The translations under genes were made by a program, and so were the position numbers. Source: Paratinospora sagittata (Eukaryota; Streptophyta; Magnoliopsida; Ranunculales; Menispermaceae). From it: DNA of 64,000 nucleotides. The notes below the pieces were generated by a model that saw only the letters and a list, made by a program, of their open reading frames with translations, had not been told where the DNA came from and searched no databases. The stretch covers positions 28,662,201 to 28,726,200 of the forward strand of contig CM069589.1 in the NCBI GenBank assembly GCA_035771175.1, written 5' to 3'. Below are positions 12,849 to 23,614 of this stretch, piece after piece. How positions within the stretch are numbered: position 1 is the stretch's first letter; every line of letters begins with the position of its first letter.

Positions 12849-13165
12849 TGTATTCATATACACACACATTAAATCATACTATTCTTTAAGTCATTAAATC
12901 ATACTCCAATCCACATATTTAATTAACCAACCTCATACATTACTAAATTTAAGTCAACTCCAATTTTTAATTTATAAGCACTCATATAGGATGATCCCAT
13001 ACGTATCATCTTCTTTCTGTACATACACACGTATATTGGGCTCCTACGTAAAATACGTGTATTATCCAGCGTATATTTAGCTCATACATATAAAATACGT
13101 GTATTATACATCTCAATATACGCGTACTTCAACGATGTATGTAATTAAATTTACAGGGTGTTACA
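12849..13165 (-). repeat. Truncated 5' LTR of element B
   Basis: 316 bases matching 11242-11557 with scattered substitutions, starting abruptly after a short non-LTR stretch and ending at GTGTTACA next to the GTTTA duplication. The loss of most of this LTR together with gag and pol suggests one large internal deletion. Confidence 0.8.
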
Positions 13166-13170
13166 GTTTA

Positions 13171-14141
13171 TACTGCCGCACTTATGCCTGTATATTTGGA
13201 ATTCATGTATTGCACTGTTATAATGCCGGATTTGTGGTCAATCTGACTCAACTAGACTCAGTCTTGTCCTCAGTAACTTTAAATAGTGAACGGGAGGCAG
13301 CGGGCTGCTCTAGGCGATTGGAATTTAAGCAGACCTTGTGTCTCACCTCTCAACTTGAACTGATCTAGTTGGTCTTATTGAAAGCTATCAGCTTATACAG
13401 TAATATTGAATGTCCTAATCTTGCACGTCGTGATACCGACCCTGATAAGGATCACCAGACGTTGCCAAAGTCAGTCTAAATGACAAGAAAAGACTAGACC
13501 AGTAGACTAGACCAGTTCATGCATTAGTATCATACATATCACCACCTAGGGATGTATATGGTTTATGACTCATAGAATAGTTAGGAGCATTGCTCGCTAT
13601 TCATTACATTTCTCTGGAGAGGGACGTACATGAGAACCCGGCTACACCTGGGGAGGGACATCAGTACTTGAATCCAGAGCATCGTTCCTGTACGTGAATT
13701 CAGGCGATGTACGTTCATCAAACCATTACGAGACGGTGTCATGCATACATTCATATTGATTGATTATGATGCTCATATGTGTATTTAAGATATTTGATAT
13801 TGAAGTATGCTTTATTAATTGTTATACTCATGCACTATTTACCCACTGAGCGCTTTAAGCTCACTCCATTATTATCTAATTTTTCACAGGAAATTAGGGT
13901 GGACTGGGTGCAGGTTATGGGACCCACATTTTATACCCTTTGTTTAATTCATTGGGGATTTTGGGAGTATGTTCCCTTGACCATTTTATGTACAAAAATA
14001 TTCTGAATTAAATGAAATCAGATTTGTACTGTGTATACTGTATTTTCACTGCGCACTCTGTTGTTACCATTGTTATTGTTCCAAATGCGCCGCGTCCGCG
14101 AGTGTACCGCCGGTTTAGGCGCGTCCGGGTGGGGTGTGACA
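13171..14141 (+). repeat. 5' LTR of element A, second part
   Basis: Resumes at TACTGCCGCACTTATG, matches 22635-23608 almost base for base, and ends with GGGGTGTGACA. Together with 5041-5607 it completes the 5' LTR. Confidence 0.9.
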
Positions 14142-14145
14142 TTTA

Positions 14146-14158
14146 ATGGTATCGGAGC
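14146..14158 (+). promoter_or_regulatory. Primer binding site of element A
   Basis: TGGTATCGGAGC begins five bases after the LTR end. It resembles the TGGTATCAGAGC site complementary to the 3' end of plant initiator tRNA-Met, with one changed base. Confidence 0.7.
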
Positions 14159-14209
14159 GTACGGTCCACGGCCCGCCCAAGTCCACCTAGGAGAAGAAAA
14201 TTTCACTAG

Positions 14210-14564
14210 ATATATATATCTTTAGAACTATATATATATGAATTATATATAGTTAAGATTTGTATTAAATATATATCTAGAAAACTATATGATTTTTATA
14301 TAGTTTGATTTAAATATACATAATGCCATGATTTATTAGAAACTATATGTGTAGTTATGATTGAATATGTATATCTATACACCTTAGTGTATATGAGGTA
14401 TATATAAAAAAATAAAAAATTCGAAAAAAAAAATTTATTTAAAAAAAAAAAATTTCGAAAAAAAAAATTATTTGATATATCTAGAACTATATATATATGA
14501 ATTATATATATAGTTAAGATTTGGATTAAAAACAACTATATATGATTTTTATATAGTTTAATTT

Positions 14565-14609
<45 letters not shown>

Positions 14610-14800
14610 GATTTTTGGAAACTATGTATATAGTTATGATTAAATATGTCTATACATTCATATGTGAATACGACATATATACATATTTCAAATAGTTGAT
14701 TTTTGGAAACTATATATAGTTATGATTACATATGTCTATACATTCATATGTGAATACGACATATATACATCAAATCACTAATGAAGAAATTTTCATGATG
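14210..14800. repeat. AT-rich leader with (TA)n tract and local duplication
   Basis: The untranslated leader of A contains a (TA)n run (about 14567-14606). It also has a near-exact tandem duplication of about 80 bases, beginning AGTTGATTTTTGGAAAC at about 14607 and 14695. Several AACTATATATATGAATTATATA-type inverted repeats lie at 14227-14240 and 14488-14516. No reading frame is present. Confidence 0.75.
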
Positions 14801-14918
14801 GCATAAACATCAAAAGAAAACTCGAAAATAATGTCTAGCAGACAAGGCATAAATCTTAAAAATGTTAGGCATATATTTTGTGTCTTTCACACAAATTTAT
14901 TTTCCTTTCAGCAAAAGA

Positions 14919-16499
14919 ATGGCCTCAAGGAAAGGAACAACTTCCACTAGCAGGGAACCAATTCCCACTAGACTAACGGAATGGTCCAAAAGAGAGGTTA
15001 TGACTATGAGGAGCATCGACAATAGAGATCTCCGCCTCCGCCCAATCCTTCATGACAAACTCGCAACACTGGATTGGTTAAATATAACCAAAGTCGAGGT
15101 TCAAGTCTCTTACAACTTGGTCAGATCCTTCAATGAAGCCATGAATTACGTAGGACTTCACGGAGATGAGATCAGCCCTAATTTGGAGACAACAATCATG
15201 GGAACGAAAATTCCTATCAATATCGAGATTATTGCTCGCCTTTTGGAGATTCCGATTGAGGAGAGGATTATTGATCCACATGAACCCCAGACAGTTGTAG
15301 AGATCGCAGAATCTAATGAACAATTGTTCAATTTCCTCGCCAAAGAGCCATACACTCAATCAACATACACCAACCTCCCAAACAATCATCTTAAGCCATC
15401 TCTTGCCGGCCTCGGAAAGATTGTATACGACAACATCTTGCCAGAAATAGGGACTAGAGGCATTATGTCAAGGGTTCAACTTCTTATGTTATACTGCATA
15501 GAGAAGAAAATTACGGTCTCCCTACCTCACATTATTATCCAACAAATGTTGAGGGTGATACAACACCCTTTAAGAAAAGAATTCCTCGGCTATGGAGTCT
15601 TGATTATGAGGATACTATCCGAGGCAAACGTCGCCACTTTCGATGGAACATCAAAGCTCATCACTGAACAAGTTACAGCATCCTCTATCTTCAAGACATA
15701 TGGCACAAGTGGAGGGGTAACTGACGAAGATGTATTCGGCACGACGATAAGAAATGCCGAAAGAAGGAGAGATCAGCATGGGCGTTGCCTTCGCAAAAGT
15801 CGACGCAAGATGCCCGTCCAAGAAGGCCCAAATAATGATTCAAATCCAAATCCTACATCAGACCCAACCCTAAATAGTGATCCAACCGATCGACCATTCA
15901 CTGACGAAGAGTTATATGCCACACTAAATCAACCTACACAAAGTCATGATAGACAAGGTACGCAAGCAAATCCACCAACTTGGAACGTGCCAACTCAAGG
16001 CACCACTTCGTACCAAAGACTTCCAACTCCTACGGTACAGTATCAGCCAGTTCCACAAGTTGTTGTGAACCAACAACAACAATATTGGGCGTCACCAAAT
16101 CTTGGAGGACACAACATCCCAATAAGCCCATTGTTTCAAACTTTTTCACCACAAATAAATCCAAATATCCAAGGGGTTCCAATTAGGGGATCCCCGCACA
16201 ATCAAAACAACTACCTTCCACCTATGAACCAATACTTTCCCCCAATGTCTATGGCCTACCCTTCACTTACGGGACAAGCGACCCATCAACCACCAATGGG
16301 ACAACCGACTAACCTACTTGAACGGTTAGATGAAATGGCATCCAATATTGCTGCACTGAAAGAGAGCCACACTAATATATTAACTCGTTTGCAAAACTCT
16401 GACGCAGAGCGTGCAAACTCTCAGCCTTCTGTTAGTAGTCGTTCTCTACGTAGCAGTAGATCTCGAAGGAGCGGTAGTAGACAAGAAAGTCACAATTAA
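14919..16499 (+). CDS. Extra intact ORF of element A (putative plant transposon protein domain)
   Basis: A 526-residue open frame from the ATG at 14919. An in-frame ATG at 14862 would add 19 residues, but a CAG acceptor-like site after a pyrimidine tract sits at 14910, favouring 14919. Residues about 25-270 resemble the 'putative plant transposon protein' domain found in polyproteins of Athila/Tat-like elements. Recognisable parts are an LVRSFNEAM-like helix, MGTKIPINIEIIARLLEIP, and MLYCIEKKITVSLPHIII. The rest is Pro/Gln-rich, then a predicted helix (LLERLDEMASNIAALKESH) and an Arg/Ser tail ending SRRSGSRQ. There is no Ty3 gag zinc knuckle. It lies between the 5' LTR and gag, where most chromoviruses have nothing. 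Unlike the downstream gag-pol it has no stop or frameshift. Function unknown; a nucleic-acid-binding or accessory role is a guess. Confidence 0.75.
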   Translation: MASRKGTTSTSREPIPTRLTEWSKREVMTMRSIDNRDLRLRPILHDKLATLDWLNITKVEVQVSYNLVRSFNEAMNYVGLHGDEISPNLETTIMGTKIPINIEIIARLLEIPIEERIIDPHEPQTVVEIAESNEQLFNFLAKEPYTQSTYTNLPNNHLKPSLAGLGKIVYDNILPEIGTRGIMSRVQLLMLYCIEKKITVSLPHIIIQQMLRVIQHPLRKEFLGYGVLIMRILSEANVATFDGTSKLITEQVTASSIFKTYGTSGGVTDEDVFGTTIRNAERRRDQHGRCLRKSRRKMPVQEGPNNDSNPNPTSDPTLNSDPTDRPFTDEELYATLNQPTQSHDRQGTQANPPTWNVPTQGTTSYQRLPTPTVQYQPVPQVVVNQQQQYWASPNLGGHNIPISPLFQTFSPQINPNIQGVPIRGSPHNQNNYLPPMNQYFPPMSMAYPSLTGQATHQPPMGQPTNLLERLDEMASNIAALKESHTNILTRLQNSDAERANSQPSVSSRSLRSSRSRRSGSRQESHN

Positions 16500-17283
16500 T
16501 TACTGGCATTGTAAACTTTTCTTTGATATATATGAATGAAATTGTTTTGTTTAAAGACTATCTTTGGTGGGCCGACTTACAACCATTCTTTCTTTTGTAT
16601 CACTAACTTTGGAGTGGTATGGGACACAACAAAATTGGAGGATACTAAATAAAATGTGGAAGTAAGAAAACCCATGGCCTTGTGTGAAAAGAAACATTTG
16701 GAGGAAGTTGCATTACTAACATTATCACTAAGTTTACACGATATGGGACGAGTAAACTTAGAAGATACTATTGGTGAGCTTCTATTCAGCCAATGTTTTT
16801 AGAGACCGTGTTCATACAACTTAACTTGGTTGACACCCTTATTACTAAATTCATGTGGTATGGGATACATGAACTTGGAAAATAATCGAAAAGACTAAGA
16901 GTAAGCGTCTGAATACATAAGATTACGATAGAACATTAGATCAGGATATTTACCGAGGCAAATCTTAGAATTCTTATGACTCGTATGGATTTTCAATGCA
17001 ATATATATGTATGTTCACAAACAACCAGAACCAAATCATTTTAAATACTTGCAAAGTTTTCTACTTATTATATACACATTCTAACCTTGTTTTTACACCA
17101 TGGCCAAACATACGAGATATATAAGATTCTTTGATTCCTCAACAAAAACCTTACACTATACTTAGAAAAATAGGTGATTTTAATATTGCGGTACTCCCGA
17201 AATTGTTGCTGAGCATACTATAACATTATACTTGGCTACAGTTTCTTAATCTTGGTTTTCTTTTTTTCCTTGCCAGTGAGAAA
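16500..17283. other. Spacer between the extra ORF and gag, with three hairpin motifs
   Basis: No reading frame. Three related segments, at about 16602-16640, 16727-16763 and 16843-16880, share a GGTATGGGA or GATATGGGA loop flanked by inverted arms. The middle one has perfect 10-base arms (CTAAGTTTAC and GTAAACTTAG). A pyrimidine tract ending in CCAG (about 17263-17276) just before the gag ATG resembles a splice acceptor. Confidence 0.6.
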
Positions 17284-20200
17284 ATGCAAACCAGGAAGAA
17301 AGGAAGGCCACATACTGTTCGTCCCGCAGTGGAGGCACCTCCTGAGATTCAGGAACCAACGCCTCCGACAACAGCACAGGCCACACCCAACACTGCCACT
17401 ACATCTGGGCAGGCAATACCACCCCCACCCGCACCCTTTGTCATGCCTTTGAGCATGGAAACTTTTTTCGCCGGGTTTATTGAAGCAATAAAAGTTACTG
17501 TTCAAACGGTCGTTCGTGAGACCGCTCCCAGTCAGGTGGCCATGGTTCAAACACCTGTAAAAATTGGGTCGGAAGCTCAAACCGATTAGATTACTAAATA
17601 CAAGCGGCTACAACCTCTTACTTTCGCTGGCACCATTGAGGCTGATGAGGTGTAAAAGTGGCTGGATGAGTCAAAGAAGGCTCTTGATGCAATGGGAGTC
17701 GATGAGACTCGCAAAATTCCACTAGCAACCTACCAACTTGTTGGTGCCCCAAACACATGGTAGATCACAGTGAAAAAAGACCCAAGGGTCAATATAGCAG
17801 ATATGACTTGGCAACAGTTTGAGTCAATATTTATTGATGAGTATTTTTCCAGCGCGGTTACAAAACAGAAGCGCCAGGAATTTGCTAAGTTATATCAGGG
17901 CACCATGACCGTCAGAGAATATGCTGGAAAATTCAAAGAATTATCAGTCTACTCTTTCTCCACCATCTCAACGGAGCGAGATAAGAATGAGAAATTTTAT
18001 AATGGTCTTCGCCATGACATTCGACACGCCTTGTCGATCTTGGATCTCAAGATTTACAAGGAGGTTGTTGACAGGGCCATCAGCTTTGAACAGGAGACTA
18101 TCTTACGGGAACAACGAATGAATAAGGGCAAACAACCTGCAACGTTTTCCTCACAAGGCTTACAACAGGGCAACAAGAAGAAGCCCTACTACAATCCAAA
18201 CCCAGCCCTCCCAGCCCCGGTTTCGCAGAATGAGTCCACAACACCTGCGGCTGAACCTTCTAACCCTCACCATCAGGGTTTCCGAAATCATGGCCGTGGA
18301 GGTCGTTATGGAAGGGGTGGCCGTAGGAACGGCAATGACAGAGGTGGTGGTCGACACAACAATCAGCTAGGCCAGCAGAATAATCAGAATGGCCAGCAAA
18401 ACAATCAGCAGTACAAGCCGACTTGTTTCAACTGCGGCTAGAAGGGCCATGTAAGATATGCTTGTCCACACCTTCAGCAACCTATTTTCGTTGTTCCAAT
18501 CCAACAAGCACCACCTACTGCTAATGCCCAACCCAGGCAGAACCAACAGAACCAGGGTCAACGGAATCAGGGCAGAGCATATGCCATCGCTCAACAACCC
18601 CTCCCAGACAATAATGTAGTCGAAGGTACCTTTCTTTTGTTCAATACAATGGTGCATGTTTTGTTTGATTCAGGTGCTACGCATTCTTTTATATCATCAG
18701 CATTGGTGAGACATTTAGGCCTGCATCCTGAACCCACAAACATCACACTCCATGTCACATCACCGTTCGGATCTGGCGCTAATGTCAACTTGCAGTGTTC
18801 TCGATGTGAGCTTCGAATGTTAGAACATATAATATATGCCGATATTTTTGTGATGGATTTTGAAGACTTCAACATCATCCTCGGCATGGACTGGCTAACA
18901 CCACTGAATGCAAAGATCGAATGTATGAAGAAGCAAGTTCAGTTAACCTTGCCTACAGGAGAGTTGGTCAAGCTTCAGGGAACGAGGCAATGGATACACA
19001 AATCAACAGTTGCCCTTCTCAAGGAACAACTTCGAGCTCTATCCCTTGGCAATGAAACCAACTCACCAGCACTATACCCTCTCGAAGTACATGATGTTCT
19101 AGTCATATCTGAATTCCCAACAATTTTTCTTAATGACCTTCCTGGTCTACCTCCAGTTAGGGAATTCGATTTTGAGATCAACCTCATACCTGGGACAGGG
19201 CCTATCTCAATTCCACCATACAGAATATCAAATGTCGAACTGGTCGAATTAGACAAACAACTTAAGGAATTAGAGAGTAATGGCTTCATCCGAAAGAGTT
19301 CATCACCCTGGGGCGCTCCAGTTCTATTTGTTCGCAAAAAGGATGGTTCGTTACGACTTTGCATCAATTATCGCAAGTTGAATAACGTCACCATCAAGAA
19401 TAGATATCCATTGCCCAGGATCGATGACTTGTTCGACCAACTTAGAGATGCCAAATTTTTCTCTAAGATTGATTTACGGTCCGGTTATCACCAACTCCGG
19501 ATCTGAGAGTCGGACATCACCAAGACGGCGTTTAGAACTCGGTACGGTGATTACGAGTTCTTAGTTATGCCATTCAGTCTAACAAATGCACATGCTGCAT
19601 TCATGGATTTGATGAATCGCATATTCAGGTTATACTTAGACCGATTTGTGGTGGTTTTTGTGGACGACATCTTGATATATTCCTCAACCGAAGAAGACCA
19701 TAAAATACATTTGAAAATAGTCCTCCAGACCTTGAGAAGCCACCAACTGTATGCAAAGTTGTGTAAGTGCGAATTTTGGGCAAAGATAGTTTAATTCCTC
19801 GGCCATGTGGGTTCAGGCAATGGCATTGAGGTAGATCCTTCTAAGGTTGAAGCAGTTTTAAACTGCAAGTAGCCTACCACTGTTGCTCAGATTATGAGTT
19901 TTCTTGGTTTGGCTGGCTATTACAGACGCTTCATCAAGGACTTCTCAAAGATTGTTGAACCTATGGCCAAGCTCACTCGAAAAGACGTGCGATTTATCTG
20001 GAATCCCGCCTGTGAAGCATCATTTCAGGAATTGAAGAAACGCCTCACGACAGCACCTGTACTTATCGCTCCAAAAAATGCAATTGGATTTTCATTATAC
20101 ACCGACGCCTCTCTCCAAGGCTTAGGTGTCGTGCTAATGCAAGAAAGCCAAGTGGTTGCATATGCATCCAGACAACTGAAGATTCATGAGGGTAATTACC

Positions 20201-22004
20201 CAACGCATGACTTGGAACTTGCAGCTGTCGTATTTGCACTGAAGTTATGGCGTCATTACCTATACGGTGAACGATCGATTTGAGGTCTTCTCGGATCACA
20301 AGAGTCTTAAGTACATATACACTCAGAGAGACCAAAACCTCCGCCAAAGGCGATGGTTGGAATTCTTGAAAGATTATGACTTTCAACTCCAGTACCATCC
20401 CGGAAAGGCTAATGTTGTGGCCGATGCCCTGAGTAGAAAATCTTATGTTGCTTGCACTCTTAACTACGAAATGGGGAAGTTGGCTACAGAGTTGGAGAAC
20501 TTTAACCTACAGTTGAACATAGAGGGACCAAGACCACGACTCTCTCAATTATCAGTAGACTCTGAGCTCGTTCGAAAGATTTCAGCCGCTCAAGCCAATG
20601 ACTCTATGTTAATGGAGAAACGAGAACTTCTACTCAGTGGCCAGGACTTTCCTCATTGGTCGGTCTCAGACGACGGGGCCGTTTTCTATAAAAAATGTCT
20701 CTGTCTACCAAACAATCCTGCGGTTTGTAACGACGTGCTTACTGAGATGCATTGTTCGAGGTACGCTATGCATCCTGGGGTGACAAGATGTACAAGGATG
20801 TCAAGCGTCAATTCTGGTTTTCTGGAATGAAAAAGGCAATCGCACACTTCGTTGCTCGATGTCTCGTTTGCCAGAAAGTTAAGGCAGAACGAAGACTTCC
20901 ATCTGGACTTCTCCAGCCTTTACCTATTGGAGAATGGAAATGGGAGAACATCGCAATGGATTTTGTCACGTCCTTACCTCGCACCAATAAAGGGCAAGAT
21001 GCTATATGGCTTATCATTGACAAACTTACAAAGTCTGCACACTTCTTGTCAATAAAGTTCACGGATAATCCCGCCAAACTTGCAGAACTATATGAAAGAG
21101 AGATCGTACGCCTTCATGGCATACCACTCACGATCGTCTCTGATCGAGACCCTCGATTCACATCAAACTTTTGGGAAAGCTTCCAGAGTAGAATGGGTTC
21201 TAAGATCACTATGAGCACAGCCTTTCACCCTCAGACTGATGGGCAATCAGAGCGGCTTATCCAAATCTTAGAAGACATGTTACGATGATGCATTTTGGAC
21301 TTTAATGACGGATGGGCAAAGTATTTGCATCTAGCTGAGTTTGCATACAACAACAACTACCAAACAAGTATCGGCATGGCACCATACGAGGCTCTCTATG
21401 GTCGGCCTTGCAGATCTCCTGTATGCTGGTGAGATATGGCAGATCGACCGCAGTTTGGCCCTGAACTAGTTCAAAAGACTTCTGAGAAGATCACACTAGT
21501 AAAGGAACGACTTCATGTTGCACAAAGTCGCCAGAAGAGCTATGCTGACAAGCGGAGACAACCTTTAGAATTTGATAAGGGGGACTTTGTTTTTCTGAAA
21601 GTCCAGCCCACAAGAGGTGTCAAATGCTTTGGATCAAAGGCAAGCTATCCCCGCAATATATCGGTCCATTTCAGATCATTGAACGTGTTGGCAAACTTGC
21701 TTATCGTCTATCCCTTCTATCGTCCATGCCTAAGGTTCATGACGTTTTTCACGTATCTATGCTTCGCAAGTATCGTCCTGATCCTTCGCATATCATCCCT
21801 TTAGTCGAGGTTCGGGTTGAGGAAGGAAATACGTATCAGGAGAAAGCAATCCAGATTTTAGATAGAAAAACTCAAGAACTATGGCGACGTAGCATACCAC
21901 TTGTGAAAGTGCTCTGGGATTACCATGGCTTAGAGGAAGCAACATGGGAACTAGAAGCAACAATTAAACAAAAATACCCTGAATTATTTTCTAGTACCAA
22001 CTGA
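17284..22004 (+). pseudogene. Dead Ty3 gag-pol polyprotein of element A
   Basis: One original reading frame, now broken. Stops are at 17587, 17653, 17761, 18439, 19504, 19792, 19870, 21286 and 21430; frameshifts are near 20275, 20775 and 21620. Domains in order are gag (17284-18400), a CX2C-type zinc knuckle interrupted by the 18439 stop, protease with DSGATHSF (about 18667), RT with FVDDIL (about 19655), RNase H with YTDAS (about 20098), an integrase HHCC region (about 20750-20870), and an integrase core. The core carries MDFVTSLP, VSDRDPRF and a TDGQSERLIQ segment holding the last acidic residue. A C-terminal chromodomain-like segment (LWDYHGLEEATWELE, about 21910-21955) ends the frame. This order and the chromodomain fit the Tekay/Del branch of chromoviruses. 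Several stops are at codons one C-to-T (or G-to-A) step from Arg, Gln or Trp, consistent with decay of methylated DNA. Confidence 0.92.
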
Positions 22005-22243
22005 TGATGTGATACATTGTATTATTTTCACTTATCAATCACAGGATGAAACATTGTTTACACCTATCTTGATCCATTGTTTCACTTCAATAACTACGCC
22101 GGTGTCTGAAAATAATATCAATGGATATAGTGATGCACACATGCAGTGGCCTCCTTATCAACCTGTGGCTACTCCTCAAGCAGATAACCCTCATCACTAC
22201 TTGACTTGATTTCGAGAGTGAAATCCCTTTAAGGGGGGTAGAG

Positions 22244-23608
22244 TGTAATACCCTGTATTTCACAAAAAAAAAATTACTATTTGGGTAACGCCCGAACGTT
22301 CAGGCGCATGCCAGAACGTTCAGGCGCAAAAAATCTCTATATAAGGAACCCTCCTCATTTCTCATTCCTCACACCAAATCACCTTCTCTTATGATTTTCT
22401 TCTCCTTTCCACGCATTCTAAGTTTTTAGTTTTTGAGACTCTCTGTCCGAGACTCTCTGTGCAGTGCAACGAAGTTCTGTCCGGAGGAAAGCGGCAGATC
22501 TGAAAGAAGAAGTTTTTATCTGAAAGTGGGGAACGAAACATAGGTTTGAGTGTTTCATAACTTTTATTAAAGTTTACATTCAATTATTATTATGTCTACT
22601 ATTCATGTACACTGCATTATGTCATATACTGTTTATACTGCCGCACTTATGCATGTATATTTGGAATTCATGTATTGCACTGTTATAATGCCGAATTTGT
22701 GGTCAATCTGACTCAACTAGACTCAGTCTTGTCCTCAGTAACTTTAAATAGTGAACGGGAGGCAGCGGGCTGCTCTAGGCGATTGGAATTTAAGCAGACC
22801 TTGTGTCTCACCTCTCAACTGGGGACTGATGTAGTTGGTCTTATTGAAAGCTATCAGCTTATACAGTAATACTGAATGTCCTAATCTTGCACGTCGTGAT
22901 ACGGACCCTGATAAGGATCACCAGACGTTGCCAAAGTCAGTCTAAATGACAAGAAAAGACTAGATCAGTAGACTAGACCAGTTCATGCATTGGTATCATA
23001 CATATCACCACCTAGGGACGTATATGGTTTATGACTCATAGAATAGTTAGGAGCATTGCTCGCTATTCATTACATTTATCTGGAGAGGGACGTACATGAG
23101 AACCCGACTACACCTGGGGAGGGACATCAGTATGTGAATCCAGAGCATCGTTCCTGTACGTGAATTCAGGCGATGTACGTTCATCAAACCATTACGAGAC
23201 GGTGTCATGCATACATTCATATTGATTAATTATGATGCTCACATGTGTATTTAAGATATTTGATATTGAAGTATGCTTTATTAATTGTTATACTCATGCA
23301 CTATTTACCCACTGAGAGCGTTAAGCTCTCTCCATTATTATCCAATCTTTCACAGGAAATTAGGGTGAACTGGGTGCAGGTTATGGGGCCCACATTTTAT
23401 ACCCTTTGTTTAATTCATTGGGGATTTTGGGAGTATGTTCCCTTGACCATTTTATGACAAAAGTATTCTGAATTAAATGAAATCAGATTTGTACTGTGTA
23501 TACTGTATTTCCGCTGCGCACTCTGTTGTTACCATTGTTATTATTCCAAATACGCGCCCCGTCCGCTAGTGTACCGCCGGTTTAGGCGCGTCTGGGCGGG
23601 GTGTGACA
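22244..23608 (+). repeat. 3' LTR of element A (uninterrupted, 1,365 bp)
   Basis: Starts TGTAATACCC after the purine tract TTTAAGGGGGGTAGAG and ends GGGGTGTGACA. It has a TATATAAGG box near 22338. It contains about two copies of the 20-bp unit against ten in the 5' LTR. Confidence 0.92.
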
Positions 23609-23614
23609 TTTGAC

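Larger units (their letters stand above)
5608..13165 (-). mobile_element. Nested reverse-oriented Ty3 element B, internally deleted
   Basis: Inserted into the 5' LTR of A with a perfect 5-bp duplication GTTTA (5603-5607 and 13166-13170). The outer ends are TGTCACGACG at 5608 and GGGTGTTACA at 13165. On the minus strand the order is a truncated 5' LTR (13165 to about 12849), a short internal remnant (about 12848 to 11558), a polypurine tract and a 3' LTR (11557 to 5608). The internal remnant still reads as an RNase H end (NYYPGKGQYVAEVLSRK, about 12690-12770, minus) and an integrase C-terminal phrase (FVGPLEILERIGPLAYRV, about 11765-11825, minus). Most of gag-pol is gone. Confidence 0.85.
5041..23608 (+). 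mobile_element. Ty3 chromovirus-type LTR retrotransposon A (with nested insertion B)
   Basis: A full-length but dead element. The 5' LTR starts at 5041 (TGTAATACCC) and ends at 14141 (GGGGTGTGACA), interrupted by element B at 5608-13165. The 3' LTR is 22244-23608. A primer-binding-site-like TGGTATCGGAGC lies just after the 5' LTR (about 14146). A polypurine tract (about 22228-22243) precedes the 3' LTR. Internal order is extra ORF, gag, protease, RT, RNase H, integrase, chromodomain. Without B the element is about 11.0 kb. The flanking five bases (AACTA on the left, TTTGA on the right) do not match, so no target duplication is visible. Confidence 0.9.
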
